Source: Azospirillum brasilense (GTDB lineage Bacteria; Pseudomonadota; Alphaproteobacteria; Azospirillales; Azospirillaceae). Taken from it: a stretch of 64,000 nucleotides of DNA. The position numbers and the translations under genes were made by a program. Location of the stretch: the NCBI RefSeq assembly GCF_007827815.1, contig NZ_VITH01000023.1:1-64000 (forward strand). The letters are read 5' to 3'. Position 1 is the first letter of the stretch; each line of letters begins with the position of its first letter. The notes beneath the pieces were generated by a model. That model was given only the letters and a program-made list of their open reading frames with translations. It ran no database searches and had not been told where the DNA came from. This document shows, piece by piece, positions 8,678 through 17,482 of this stretch.

Positions 8678-8878
8678 ATGTCCAGGACCATGATGTCCGG
8701 TGTGGCGCTGGCCTTCGGCGCGGCCCTGCTGGTCAGCGCCTGCGGAACCGACGAGACCACCAGCACCACGACCACCACCACGACCACCTCGCCCAACTAC
8801 GGCAACTCCAGCCTGACCACCCCGCCGGGCAGCGGGTCGACCACCACCGAGCGCACGACGACGACCAAGAGCGAATAA
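8678..8878 (+). CDS. Small Thr/Ser-rich lipoprotein
   Basis: A 66-residue protein preceded by an AGGATGGAG ribosome-site region. The N-terminal helix ends in the lipobox LLVSAC, giving a lipidated Cys at about residue 22. The remaining ~44 residues are low-complexity and rich in Thr and Ser (TTSTTTTTTTTSPNYGNSS), with no fold I recognise. It is probably an outer-membrane-anchored flexible tail. Function is unknown. It stands alone between two terminator hairpins and so is probably monocistronic. Confidence 0.8.
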   Translation: MSRTMMSGVALAFGAALLVSACGTDETTSTTTTTTTTSPNYGNSSLTTPPGSGSTTTERTTTTKSE

Positions 8879-8904
8879 GGACTTTCCGTTTCGCTCCCAA
8901 ATGA

Positions 8905-8938
8905 AACGGCCGGCTCCGCACAGGCGGGACCGGCCGTT
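8905..8938 (+). terminator. Hairpin after the small lipoprotein gene
   Basis: AACGGCCGG (8905-8913) pairs with CCGGCCGTT (8930-8938), followed by a short T-containing tail (GTCTT). It starts 26 bp past the stop. Confidence 0.7.
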
Positions 8939-9063
8939 GTCTTGCCGATCCTTCACCTGTTCGTCCTACCAACGTACAAGTTTCAAGCCCTTCCCGCTCG
9001 GCTAGGATTTCAATGCGCGCCCAACGATGCGCGCCGGAACAGCCGAACAACGGAGGGAACCCC

Positions 9064-9540
9064 ATGCGCACCCTGTTCGCGGTCGCGGCCATCCTGGCCG
9101 CTCTGGAAAGCCCGGCCCTGGCCGTCGAAGTCACGGAATCGACGACCCTGCCCTACCCGGTCGAAAAGGTCTGGCAGCAGATCGGCCCCTTCTGCAACCT
9201 CGGCACTTGGCACCCGGCGGTGGAAAGCTGCACCCTGCGCCGGAAGGACGGCGCGCAGGAGCGCGTGCTGGCCCTCAAGGGCGGCGGCGCCATTGAGGAG
9301 CGGCTGCTCTCCTCCTCCGCCAGCAGCCACCGCATCCGCTATTCGATCCTGACCAGCCCTCTGCCGGTCAAGGACTACGCGGCCTCCCTGTCGGCCGAAC
9401 CGGCGGGCAAGGGCACGCGCGTCGTGTGGAAGGCGCGCTACACCTCCAACGGCGCCAGCGACGAGGAATCGCGCAAGGTGATCTCCGGCATCTTCACCTC
9501 CGGCTTCGACGGGCTGAAGCAGAAGCTCGCCGCCCAGTAA
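9064..9540 (+). CDS. Exported SRPBCC-superfamily protein
   Basis: 158 residues from ATG 9064, which has a GGAGGG site 8 bp upstream; an earlier ATG at 9013 has no comparable site. Residues 1-21 form a signal peptide ending in SPALA. The rest follows the START/polyketide-cyclase (SRPBCC) pattern: a first strand ending VEVTESTTLPYPVEKVW, the helix-grip motif IGPFCNLGTWHPAV, antiparallel strands, and a long C-terminal helix (ISGIFTSGFDGLKQKL). Members bind small hydrophobic ligands in a deep cavity. Ligand and role are unknown; export to the periplasm is the notable point. Confidence 0.82.
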   Translation: MRTLFAVAAILAALESPALAVEVTESTTLPYPVEKVWQQIGPFCNLGTWHPAVESCTLRRKDGAQERVLALKGGGAIEERLLSSSASSHRIRYSILTSPLPVKDYAASLSAEPAGKGTRVVWKARYTSNGASDEESRKVISGIFTSGFDGLKQKLAAQ

Positions 9541-9682
9541 GTCACCGCTGTTCGGCGGAGCGACCAGGATCGCCGGAACCGGCGGACGATCCTGGCCGCG
9601 ATTCCTCACCGTGGTCCGGGTTGGCCTTGCCGTGGCGACAATGACGGACTACTTGTTCGGCAACTTTGTGAAAGTTGCTGAT

Positions 9683-11047
9683 ATGGTCGACACGTCCCTT
9701 TCCCCCGTTCACGTCATCGGCGGCGGTCTCGCCGGGTCCGAAGCCGCCTGGCAGCTCGTCCAGCGCGGCGTTCCCGTCGTGCTGCACGAGATGCGGCCCG
9801 TCCGCCCGACCGAGGCGCACAGCACCGACCAACTCGCCGAGCTGGTCTGCTCCAACTCCTTCCGGTCGGACGACGCGGAGTACAACGCGGTCGGGCTGCT
9901 GCATGAGGAGATGCGGCGCTGCGGCTCGCTGATCCTGCGCTGCGCCGACGCGCACAAGGTGCCGGCGGGCGGCGCGCTGGCCATGGACCGCGACGGTTTC
10001 GCGGGTGCGGTGACCGAGGCGATCACCGGCCATCCGCTCATCACCGTGGAGCGCGGCGAGGTCGCCGACCTGCCGCCAGAGGAGTGGGACAGCGTCGTCA
10101 TCGCCACCGGCCCCCTCACCTCGCCGCCGCTGGCCGAGGCCATCCGCGGCTTTACGGGCGAGGAGTCGCTGGCTTTCTTCGACGCCATCGCCCCCATCGT
10201 CTATCTGGAGAGCGTGGACCTGTCCAAGGCGTGGTTCCAGTCGCGCTACGACAAGCCCGGCCCCGGCGGCACCGGCAAGGACTACATCAACTGCGCCTTC
10301 GAGAAGGACGAATACCGCGCCTTCATCGACGCCCTGCTGACCGCCGAGAAGGTGGACTTCAAAGAGTGGGAGAAGAGCACGCCCTACTTCGAAGGCTGCC
10401 TGCCCATCGAGGTGATGGCGGAGCGCGGGGTGGACACGCTGCGCTACGGCCCGATGAAGCCGGTCGGTTTGACCAACCCGCACAAGCCGGAGCGCCGCCC
10501 CTACGCGGTGGTCCAGCTTCGCCAGGACAACGCGCTCGGCACGCTCTACAACCTCGTCGGCTTCCAGACCAAGCTGCGCCACGCCGAGCAGACGCGGATC
10601 TTCCGCATGATCCCCGGCCTGGAAAAGGCGGAGTTCGCGCGGCTGGGCGGCCTGCACCGCAACACCTTCCTGAACAGCCCGCGCCTGTTGGACGGCGCGC
10701 TGCGGCTGAAGGCGCAGCCGCGCATCCGCTTCGCCGGGCAGGTCACCGGCTGCGAGGGCTATGTGGAAAGCGCCGCCGTGGGCCTGCTCGCCGGGCGCTT
10801 CGCCGCCGCCGAGCGGCTGGGCGGCGAACCGTCCGCCCCGCCGGTCACCACGGCGCTGGGGGCGATCCTCGGCCACATCACCGGTGGCGCCAACGCCGAC
10901 ACCTACCAGCCGATGAACGTCAATTTCGGCCTGTTCCCTCCGGTGGACGAGCGCATCCGCGGGCGCGACCGCAAGCTGGCCTACACCCGCCGCGCGCTTG
11001 AGGATCTGGGCGGCTGGCTCGCCGCCGCGCCCGGCGTCACGGCCTGA
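9683..11047 (+). CDS. trmFO: Methylenetetrahydrofolate--tRNA-(uracil-5-)-methyltransferase
   Basis: A 454-residue flavoenzyme that makes ribothymidine at U54 of tRNA using 5,10-methylenetetrahydrofolate and FADH2. The N-terminal FAD motif VHVIGGGLAGSEAAWQL comes first. Family blocks follow: VVLHEMRPVRPTEAHSTD, ELVCSNSFRSDDAEYNAVG, PGPGGTGKDYINCAFEKDEY, NAQ-like GTLYNLVGFQTKL, and the C-terminal NADTYQPMNVNFGLFPP. ATG 9683 leaves the Rossmann motif a normal distance from the N-terminus; an upstream start at 9611 would add 24 unconserved residues. It appears monocistronic. Confidence 0.96.
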   Translation: MVDTSLSPVHVIGGGLAGSEAAWQLVQRGVPVVLHEMRPVRPTEAHSTDQLAELVCSNSFRSDDAEYNAVGLLHEEMRRCGSLILRCADAHKVPAGGALAMDRDGFAGAVTEAITGHPLITVERGEVADLPPEEWDSVVIATGPLTSPPLAEAIRGFTGEESLAFFDAIAPIVYLESVDLSKAWFQSRYDKPGPGGTGKDYINCAFEKDEYRAFIDALLTAEKVDFKEWEKSTPYFEGCLPIEVMAERGVDTLRYGPMKPVGLTNPHKPERRPYAVVQLRQDNALGTLYNLVGFQTKLRHAEQTRIFRMIPGLEKAEFARLGGLHRNTFLNSPRLLDGALRLKAQPRIRFAGQVTGCEGYVESAAVGLLAGRFAAAERLGGEPSAPPVTTALGAILGHITGGANADTYQPMNVNFGLFPPVDERIRGRDRKLAYTRRALEDLGGWLAAAPGVTA

Positions 11048-11160
11048 GGAGCGGTGATTCCAGTCAAAATGTTACTGAACCATAATAAAGATCATAAGTG
11101 AGGCTTAACCATCTCCGTGGAACACTTTCTTTCGAAAGAGCGGAAAAGTCTTCCAACGGG

Positions 11161-13245
11161 ATGGTTATGATTAAAACAAAATCATTGGTTGCCAAACAGG
11201 TGATCATCATCGTGATGGTGACGATCGTTTCCCTGGCGGCGGGGATCGCGGCCCTGACAACCAAGAGCGGGTCGGACATCGAATCCCTGGCGTTCCAGAG
11301 CGGAGAGCAGCTTGGCCACCGCTATGGCGAGATGGTGCAGGCCCGGCTGGGCACCGCGATGGAAGCCAGCCGCTTCATTGCGGCCTCCCTGGTCGGCCTG
11401 AAGGCCACGGGCCGGGCCGACCGGGAGCAGCTCTCCACCTGGCTCAAGAGCATCGCCGAGGCCAACCCGGATTTCCTCGGCGTGTGGGTGGGCATGGAGC
11501 CGAACGCCCTGGACGGCCGTGACGCTGAGTTCGCCAACAAGCCGGGCTCCGACGCCTCCGGCCGGTTCCTCCCCTATTGGAACCGCGGGTCGGGGGCGGT
11601 GGCGCTGGAGGCCCTTGTCGGTTACGACGATCCGGGTTCCGACGGCGCCTATTATCAGATCCCCAAGCGCACCGGGCGCGCCATGGTGGTGGAGCCTTAC
11701 AGCTACACGGTCGCCGGCCGGAAGGTGCTGATGGTGTCCATGTCCGCCCCGATCGTCGAGAACGGCCGGGTCATCGGGGTTGCCGGCATCGATCTGTCCA
11801 CCGACGGCATCTGGTCCATGCTGAAGACGGTGAAGCCGTTCGACAGCGGGTCCATCCACCTGATTTCCAACGACGGCGTCTGGGCCGGCCATCCCGACAG
11901 CGAGCGGATGGGGCAACCGATCGGCAAGTCGGATCCAGCGCTCGACGCCGCCAAGCCGGCCATCCGCGCGGGCCGGAGTTTCGAGCAGACGGCGGTCGCC
12001 GATGGGCAGCCCGTGAAGCAGCTGTTCCTGCCGGTGAAGGTCGCGGGAACGGAAACCCCCTGGGCCCTGCAGGTCAACCTGCCGCTCGACAAGGTCAACG
12101 CCCCGGTCCGCGAGCTGCGCAACGTCACCATCATCGGCGGTCTGGTCCTGCTGGCCGCCCTGGTGTCAGCGCTTCTGTTTGCCAGCCGCCGCATCGTCGG
12201 CCTGCCGTTGCGTCGCACCATCGCGACGCTGGACGCCGTGGTCGCCGGAGACCGCGGCGTGGTCGTCACCGACACCGGCCGCACCGACGAGATCGGCGCC
12301 ATCAACAAGGCTCTGAAGCTGTTCCAGGACAACGCCGTCCGCATGGCGGAACTGGAGGAGGAGCGCCACCGCGAGGAGCAGCGCGCCGCCGAACGCCGCA
12401 AGCGCGACCTCGCCGACGTCGCCAGCCGGTTTGAAGCGTCGGTGGGCGGTGTCGTGCGCAACGTGTCGGAACAGGCCGGCGCGATGCGCGGCACCGCGCA
12501 GAACCTGTCGGCCATCGCCACCCAGACCGACCGTCAGGCCGCCGCCGTCTCCACCGCCGCCGAAGAGGCCAGCCAGAACGTCCAGACGGTGGCCGCCGCG
12601 GCGGAGGAGCTGAGCTGCTCCATCCGCGAGATCAACGAGCGGATCGGCCGGTCCTCGCAGATGGCCACGGAGGCGGTGGCCGAGGTGGAGCGCACCAACG
12701 CCACTCTGGAGGGACTGTCCGCCGCCGCGCAGAAGATCGGCGACGTGGTGAATCTGATCCAGGGCATCGCCGGGCAGACCAACCTGCTGGCGCTCAACGC
12801 CACCATCGAGGCCGCCCGCGCCGGGGAGGCGGGCAAGGGCTTCGCCGTGGTCGCCAGCGAGGTGAAGAATCTGGCGAACCAGACGGCCAAGGCGACCGAG
12901 GACATCTCGCGCCAGATCGCCGACATGCAGACGGTCAGCGGCACGGTGGTCAGCGTCATCGGGACGGTGGGGCGGAGCATCATCGCCATCAACGAGACGA
13001 TCACCGCCATCGCCGCCGCGGCGGAACAGCAGGGCGCCGCCACCCAGGAGATCAGCCGCAACGTCCAGCAGGCGTCGATGGGCACCGCCGCCGTGTCCGC
13101 CAACATCGGCGGGGTCACCCAGGCGGCGGGCTCCACCGGCACGATGGCCGATCAGGCGCTCGGCGCCGCCGGCGACCTGTCGCGGGAGGCCGACCAGCTC
13201 CGCCAGGAGGTGGAGCGGTTCGTGGCGATGATCCGCGCCGCCTGA
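11161..13245 (+). CDS. Methyl-accepting chemotaxis protein with periplasmic Cache domain
   Basis: A 694-residue inner-membrane chemoreceptor signalling through CheA/CheW. TM1 is at about residues 13-33 (VIIIVMVTIVSLAAGIAAL). A double-Cache-type periplasmic sensor spans about 45-320, with FLGVWVGMEPNALDG, PYSYTVAGRKVLMVSMSAP and GVAGIDLS. TM2 is near 323-345 and a HAMP region follows (LRRTIATLDAVVAGDR...DEIGAINKALKLF). The signalling domain carries the hairpin tip EAARAGEAGKGFAVVASEVK. The ligand is unknown; domains of this type often bind amino or organic acids. No C-terminal receptor-tethering pentapeptide is seen. Start 11161 or 11167 (ATGGTTATG). The AT-rich 113-bp upstream gap probably holds its promoter. 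Confidence 0.95.
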   Translation: MVMIKTKSLVAKQVIIIVMVTIVSLAAGIAALTTKSGSDIESLAFQSGEQLGHRYGEMVQARLGTAMEASRFIAASLVGLKATGRADREQLSTWLKSIAEANPDFLGVWVGMEPNALDGRDAEFANKPGSDASGRFLPYWNRGSGAVALEALVGYDDPGSDGAYYQIPKRTGRAMVVEPYSYTVAGRKVLMVSMSAPIVENGRVIGVAGIDLSTDGIWSMLKTVKPFDSGSIHLISNDGVWAGHPDSERMGQPIGKSDPALDAAKPAIRAGRSFEQTAVADGQPVKQLFLPVKVAGTETPWALQVNLPLDKVNAPVRELRNVTIIGGLVLLAALVSALLFASRRIVGLPLRRTIATLDAVVAGDRGVVVTDTGRTDEIGAINKALKLFQDNAVRMAELEEERHREEQRAAERRKRDLADVASRFEASVGGVVRNVSEQAGAMRGTAQNLSAIATQTDRQAAAVSTAAEEASQNVQTVAAAAEELSCSIREINERIGRSSQMATEAVAEVERTNATLEGLSAAAQKIGDVVNLIQGIAGQTNLLALNATIEAARAGEAGKGFAVVASEVKNLANQTAKATEDISRQIADMQTVSGTVVSVIGTVGRSIIAINETITAIAAAAEQQGAATQEISRNVQQASMGTAAVSANIGGVTQAAGSTGTMADQALGAAGDLSREADQLRQEVERFVAMIRAA

Positions 13246-13255
13246 CCGAAAGGGC

Positions 13256-14110
13256 TCAGAACCGCCCGCGCAGCGCCGCCCAGGCCAGCTTGGCGTGGCG
13301 CAGCGGGTGGGGCATCAGGACGCGCGGGGCGAAGGGGTCGTCGCCCTCCTTCGCCAGCGCGTCCAGATGCAGCCCGGCCAGCACCGCCGGCAGCAGGGCC
13401 GACAAGGCGCCGCGCGGCACGGACCGGCGGAGCGCGCGGGCCTTCGCCAGATGGTCGCGGGCGGCCTGCGCCACCTCGCGCACCACGGGGCGCAGTTCGG
13501 GAGTGGAGCGCAGCTCGAACAGATCCCCTTGTTTGGCGCCGTGAGCCGCCATGCGGTCGGCGGGGAGAAGCTGGCGGTGCTGGCGGGCGTGGAACGGCAC
13601 CGCCCGGGCGATGCCGGCCAGCGCGTAGCCGATCCCGGCCTGACGCCCGGCCTCCGCCGCGTCGGCATCCCTCGCGCCGAGGATTTCCAGAGCGAGCTGG
13701 ACCAGCGGCGCCCCGGTGACCTCCGCGTAATTGACGAGGCAGGACAGGTTGGCCGGCGGCGTGTCGTCCAGATCGGCCTCCCGCGCGTCGATCAGCCGGT
13801 CGAACAGGGAACGGCTCAGCGCGCTCTCGCGTACGGCGGCGGCCAGCGGCTCCATCACCGCGTGCTTGGGCACGGCGGCCCCCTCGTAGACCTTGTCCAG
13901 CCCGTCGCGCCAGAATTGCAGCCGCATCTGCCCCAGCACCGGCTCCGTCACCACCTCGCGGGTCTTGGCGATCTCCAGGTTGAAGGCGTAGAGGGCGAAC
14001 AGCGATTCGCGGCGCTCCGCCGGGGCGAAAAGGCACGTCAGGAAACGGTCGTTGTCATATTTCCTCACCTCCCGTCCGCAATAGGACAGGTCGGGGGTCG
14101 CCTTCGCCAT
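13256..14110 (-). CDS. NDUFAF6-like squalene/phytoene synthase-fold protein
   Basis: A 284-residue all-alpha trans-isoprenyl synthase fold. The opening SYCGREVRKYDNDRFL, then PAERRESLFALYAFNLEIAK and GQMRLQFWRDGLD, matches the branch that includes the mitochondrial complex I assembly factor NDUFAF6. Where true synthases carry the first Asp-rich motif DDxxD this protein has NLEIAK, so it probably has no prenyltransferase activity. I infer an assembly or scaffold role for NADH dehydrogenase, not carotenoid or squalene synthesis. It is divergent from hpnC (120-bp gap) and convergent with the MCP gene. An Mth938/NDUFAF3 homologue lies 4 kb away. Confidence 0.85.
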   Translation of the reverse strand: MAKATPDLSYCGREVRKYDNDRFLTCLFAPAERRESLFALYAFNLEIAKTREVVTEPVLGQMRLQFWRDGLDKVYEGAAVPKHAVMEPLAAAVRESALSRSLFDRLIDAREADLDDTPPANLSCLVNYAEVTGAPLVQLALEILGARDADAAEAGRQAGIGYALAGIARAVPFHARQHRQLLPADRMAAHGAKQGDLFELRSTPELRPVVREVAQAARDHLAKARALRRSVPRGALSALLPAVLAGLHLDALAKEGDDPFAPRVLMPHPLRHAKLAWAALRGRF

Positions 14111-14230
14111 GTGATGCCTGTTCTGGAAAAATGGGGGTGGCACAGTTTGGAAGCGGGGCAAAGCCCGCTCGCGCCTTATATTAGGCAGACAGGCTCTCCA
14201 CACCAGCCCCGACGCGCAGCAGGCGGAACA

Positions 14231-15103
14231 ATGGCCGATTTCAACGTCGCCCCCACCAAGCCCCGCAAACCCAGCCCGGTCGCCCGCAAGGACACGGACT
14301 CGGAGAATTTTCCGGTCGCCTCGCGCCTGCTGCCGAAGCATCTCAGGCCGCATGTCATGGCCTTCTACCGGTTCGTCCGGCTGGGCGACGACATCGCCGA
14401 CGATCCCGATCTCGAGCCGGAGACCAAGCTCGCCTATCTGGAGGCGCTGGAACGCTCGCTGACTACGGGCCAAGCCAAGCACGCCTATCTGAAGCCGGCG
14501 CTGGATCTGCGCGCCAGCCTGCAGGCGACCGGCGTCAGCGACCGCCACCCCCGGCAGGTGCTGCGCGCCTTCCGGCGCGACGCGGTCGGCGCGCGCTGCC
14601 ACAGCTGGAGCGACCTGCTGCTCTACTGCCGCTTCTCCGCCAACCCGGTCGGGCGCTACCTGCTGGACCTGCACGGCGAGGGCGTGGCCGCCGGGCCGGC
14701 GTCGGACGCGCTGTGCACCGCCCTGCAGGTGCTGAACCACCTCCAGGACTGCCGGGAGGATTGGAGCCAGCTCGGGCGCTGCTACATCCCACTGGTCTGG
14801 TTCGACGATTCGGCGATCAGCGTCGAACGGCTGGTCGAGACGGAGAGCGACGCCAAGCTGCGCGCCATCTTCGACCGCACGCTGGAACACACCGACCGGC
14901 TGCTGGAGCGCGCCGCCCCCCTGCCCGGCCTGATCCAGCACCGCGGCCTTCGGATGGAGGCGTCGGTGATCCTCAGCCTCGCCGAGTCGCTGGCGCAGCG
15001 GCTGCGCAGCCGCGACCCGCTGAAGAAGCGGGTGGTGCTCGGCACGCATCATAAGCTGTTCGCCACCGCACGCGGGCTGGCGCGCGCCATCGGGAGCAAA
15101 TAG
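14231..15103 (+). CDS. hpnC: Hydroxysqualene synthase HpnC
   Basis: A 290-residue squalene/phytoene synthase-family enzyme, starting at ATG 14231 after an AGGCGG site. In the HpnCDE route, HpnD makes presqualene diphosphate from two farnesyl-PP, HpnC converts it to hydroxysqualene, and HpnE reduces it to squalene for hopanoids. The first Asp-rich motif is intact (VRLGDDIADDPDLEPETK, about residues 48-65), as is the second (LNHLQDCREDW, about 169-179), followed by GRCYIPL. ENFPVASRLLPKHLRPHV is the typical HpnC beginning. It is first of hpnC-hpnD-hpnE. The cyclase gene shc is not in the window. Confidence 0.95.
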   Translation: MADFNVAPTKPRKPSPVARKDTDSENFPVASRLLPKHLRPHVMAFYRFVRLGDDIADDPDLEPETKLAYLEALERSLTTGQAKHAYLKPALDLRASLQATGVSDRHPRQVLRAFRRDAVGARCHSWSDLLLYCRFSANPVGRYLLDLHGEGVAAGPASDALCTALQVLNHLQDCREDWSQLGRCYIPLVWFDDSAISVERLVETESDAKLRAIFDRTLEHTDRLLERAAPLPGLIQHRGLRMEASVILSLAESLAQRLRSRDPLKKRVVLGTHHKLFATARGLARAIGSK

Positions 15104-15142
15104 ACTCCGCCCCCTTCGACCGCCACCACGCAGGACCGACGT

Positions 15143-16093
15143 ATGCCGCAGCCATCGCTGGATTCGACGCAGAGCGACACCGCCGGCAGCCCGGCTGCCG
15201 CGGCGGCGGCGGTGACCGGGCGGTCGGGCAGCACCTTCTACTGGCCAATGCTGCTTCTCCCCCGCTCCAAGCGGGCGGCGATGTTCGCCATCTACGCCTT
15301 CTGCCGGCGAATCGACGACATCGCGGACGAGCCCGGAGACCCTGCGGAGAAGCGCGCGGCGCTCGACGCCTGGAGGACCGAGATTCGCGGCCTCTACGCC
15401 GGCGGCGCGCCGTCCAGTTCCCTGGGTGCGGCGCTGAAGGGCGCCATCGAGCGCTACGGCCTGCCGCGCGGCGAGCTTGAAGCGCTGATCGACGGCATGG
15501 CGATGGACATTCCCGCGGATGGTGGCAACGGGACCGGCGGCAACGGGGCCGGCAACAGCGGGGGTATGACCGGCCCGGCGCTGCCGACCCTGCGGCTCTA
15601 TTGCCGCCGCGTCGCCGGCGCGGTGGGCATGCTGGCGATTCGCGTGTTCGACCGGGCGGACGCCTCCACCGAGGCCTTCGCCCTGGCGCTGGGTGAGGCC
15701 CTGCAGTTGACCAACATCCTGCGCGACCTGACCGAGGACGCCGACATCGGCCGCCTCTACCTGCCGCGCGAGTTGCTCGACGAGGCCGGCATCGGCAGCT
15801 CCGACCCCGCCACGGTGCTCGCCCACCCCAACCTGCCGCAGACCTGCGAGGCGCTGGCGGTGCTCGCCGAGGAGCGATTCGCCGAGGCGCGGCGGGCGCT
15901 TGCCGAGGGGCAGTCCGCCGGGCGTCGCGGCTCGCTGTGGGCGGCGGTCGCCATGATGGTGCTGTACCACCGGCTTCTGGTGCGGCTGCGGGCACGGGGC
16001 TGGCGCGATCTCGGCCGGCGGGTGCGGGTCGGCAAGCGCGAATGCGCCCTGGTGGCCGTGCGCTGCGCGCTCGGCTATCCGCCCGCCGCCTGA
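15143..16093 (+). CDS. hpnD: Presqualene diphosphate synthase HpnD
   Basis: 316 residues, catalysing head-to-head condensation of two farnesyl-PP to presqualene diphosphate. The first Asp-rich motif FCRRIDDIADEPGDP lies at about 53-67. The second, TNILRDLTEDADIGRLYLPR, is near 189-208. Both are intact, so catalysis is expected. Residues about 125-142 carry an unusual Gly/Asn-rich insertion (DGGNGTGGNGAGNSGG) just after the DGMAMD helix, where I would expect a short loop. The N-terminus is Ala-rich. It lies 39 bp after hpnC and 9 bp before hpnE, in one operon. Confidence 0.95.
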   Translation: MPQPSLDSTQSDTAGSPAAAAAAVTGRSGSTFYWPMLLLPRSKRAAMFAIYAFCRRIDDIADEPGDPAEKRAALDAWRTEIRGLYAGGAPSSSLGAALKGAIERYGLPRGELEALIDGMAMDIPADGGNGTGGNGAGNSGGMTGPALPTLRLYCRRVAGAVGMLAIRVFDRADASTEAFALALGEALQLTNILRDLTEDADIGRLYLPRELLDEAGIGSSDPATVLAHPNLPQTCEALAVLAEERFAEARRALAEGQSAGRRGSLWAAVAMMVLYHRLLVRLRARGWRDLGRRVRVGKRECALVAVRCALGYPPAA

Positions 16094-16102
16094 CGGGCCG
16101 GC

Positions 16103-17413
16103 TTGGGCACCGTCCACATCGTCGGCGCCGGCCTTGCCGGTCTGTCCGCCGCCGTCCGCCTGACCGAGGCCGGGCGCCGGGTCATCCTGCACGAGAGCGC
16201 GCCGCAGGCCGGGGGACGCTGCCGCTCCTTTTACGACGCCACGCTGGACCGTGTGGTGGACAACGGCAGCCATCTGGCGCTCAGCGGCAACCGCTCCCTG
16301 CTCGGCTATCTAGAGCGGGTCGGCGCTGGCGGCGCCCTGACCGAACTGCGCCCCGCCGCCTTTCCCTTCCTCGATCTCAGCAGCGGCGAGCGCTGGTGCC
16401 TGCGGCCCGGCGGGATGTGGCTGTTCGACAAGGCGCGCCGCGTGCCGGAAAGCCGCCCCGCCGACTACCTCGCCGCCTTGCGGACGCTGACCGCCCGCCC
16501 CGAGGCGGCGGTCGCCGATGCCCTGCCCCCCGGCGGAGCGCTGTACGACCGCCTATGGCGGCCGCTGGCCGTGTCGGTGATGAACGGGGCGCCGGAGCGG
16601 GTGTCCGCCCGGCTGTTCGGCGCCGTGCTGCGGGAAACGCTGCTGCGCGGCGAGGCCGCCTGCCGCCCCCTGTTCGCCGAGAAGGGTCTGTCGGCCGCCC
16701 TGGTCGATCCGGCGGTGGCGTGGCTGGACCGGCACGGCGCCGAGCTGCGCACCGGCGCGCGGGTGGATGGGCTGGAGCGCGCGGGGGATCGCATCGCCGC
16801 CCTGTCGGTGGATGGGGAGCGCATCGCCCTCGGCGGCGGTGACGTGGTGATCCTGGCGGCGCCGGCCTGGATCGCCGCGCGCTTGCTTCCCGAAGCCGTA
16901 CCCGTTCCCGCCGCCGGCCGGGCCATCGTCAATGCCCACTTCCGGCTGCCCGCCGCAACGGCGCTGCCGGACGGCCTGCCCTTCCTCGGGCTGGTCGGTG
17001 GCACCGCCGATTGGCTGTTCCGGCGCGGCGACGTGCTGTCGGTAACGGTCAGCGATGCCGACGCGCTGGCTGCCCAGCCCACCGACGCGGTCGCCGCCAC
17101 GCTGTGGCGCGACGCGGCACAAGCGCTGGGCACCCCCGATGCAGCCCTGCCGCCTTTCCGAATCATCAAGGAGCGCCGGGCGACTCCGGACCAGTCCCCT
17201 GTCCATGCGGCGAATCGCCCCTGTGCCCGAACCGCTTTGAAAAACCTCGTTCTGGCCGGCGATTGGACGAACATGGGGCTTCCGGCAACGCTCGAAGGTG
17301 CGGTCCGCTCCGGCGAGTTCGCCGCGCGGGCGGTTCTAACCGCTGGGATTACCACCTTTTCGCGCCTCGGCCTTTTTCCAGCCTTCACTTTGCCGCGCCG
17401 CGGGCCTATTTGA
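16103..17413 (+). CDS. hpnE: Hydroxysqualene dehydroxylase HpnE
   Basis: A 436-residue FAD-dependent amine-oxidase-like enzyme that reduces hydroxysqualene to squalene. The dinucleotide-binding motif VHIVGAGLAGLSAAVRL is at the N-terminus, followed by GGRCRSFYD, and the FAD-closing C-terminal motif LAGDWTNMGLPATLEGAVRSG is near 395-413. It begins with TTG 16103, 9 bp after the hpnD stop; no better start precedes the Rossmann strand. It is last of the hpnCDE operon, with the protein ending about 20 residues beyond the usual core. Confidence 0.94.
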   Translation: MGTVHIVGAGLAGLSAAVRLTEAGRRVILHESAPQAGGRCRSFYDATLDRVVDNGSHLALSGNRSLLGYLERVGAGGALTELRPAAFPFLDLSSGERWCLRPGGMWLFDKARRVPESRPADYLAALRTLTARPEAAVADALPPGGALYDRLWRPLAVSVMNGAPERVSARLFGAVLRETLLRGEAACRPLFAEKGLSAALVDPAVAWLDRHGAELRTGARVDGLERAGDRIAALSVDGERIALGGGDVVILAAPAWIAARLLPEAVPVPAAGRAIVNAHFRLPAATALPDGLPFLGLVGGTADWLFRRGDVLSVTVSDADALAAQPTDAVAATLWRDAAQALGTPDAALPPFRIIKERRATPDQSPVHAANRPCARTALKNLVLAGDWTNMGLPATLEGAVRSGEFAARAVLTAGITTFSRLGLFPAFTLPRRGPI

Positions 17414-17482
17414 GCGGACGGAGGTGCCGTGCCGCCAAGGCGCGGGCCGAGATGGGACAATCCAAGAAGAGAGGGTAACTCA

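Noticed and set aside
11120..11145. Possible sigma-54 promoter (TGGAAC...) before the chemoreceptor gene
   Set aside because: The GC element at -12 is missing at the required spacing.
13256..16273. A 1005-codon minus-strand frame including the NDUFAF6-like gene
   Set aside because: Only the last 284 codons, from the Met at 14110, show family similarity; the rest is antisense to hpnC, hpnD and hpnE.
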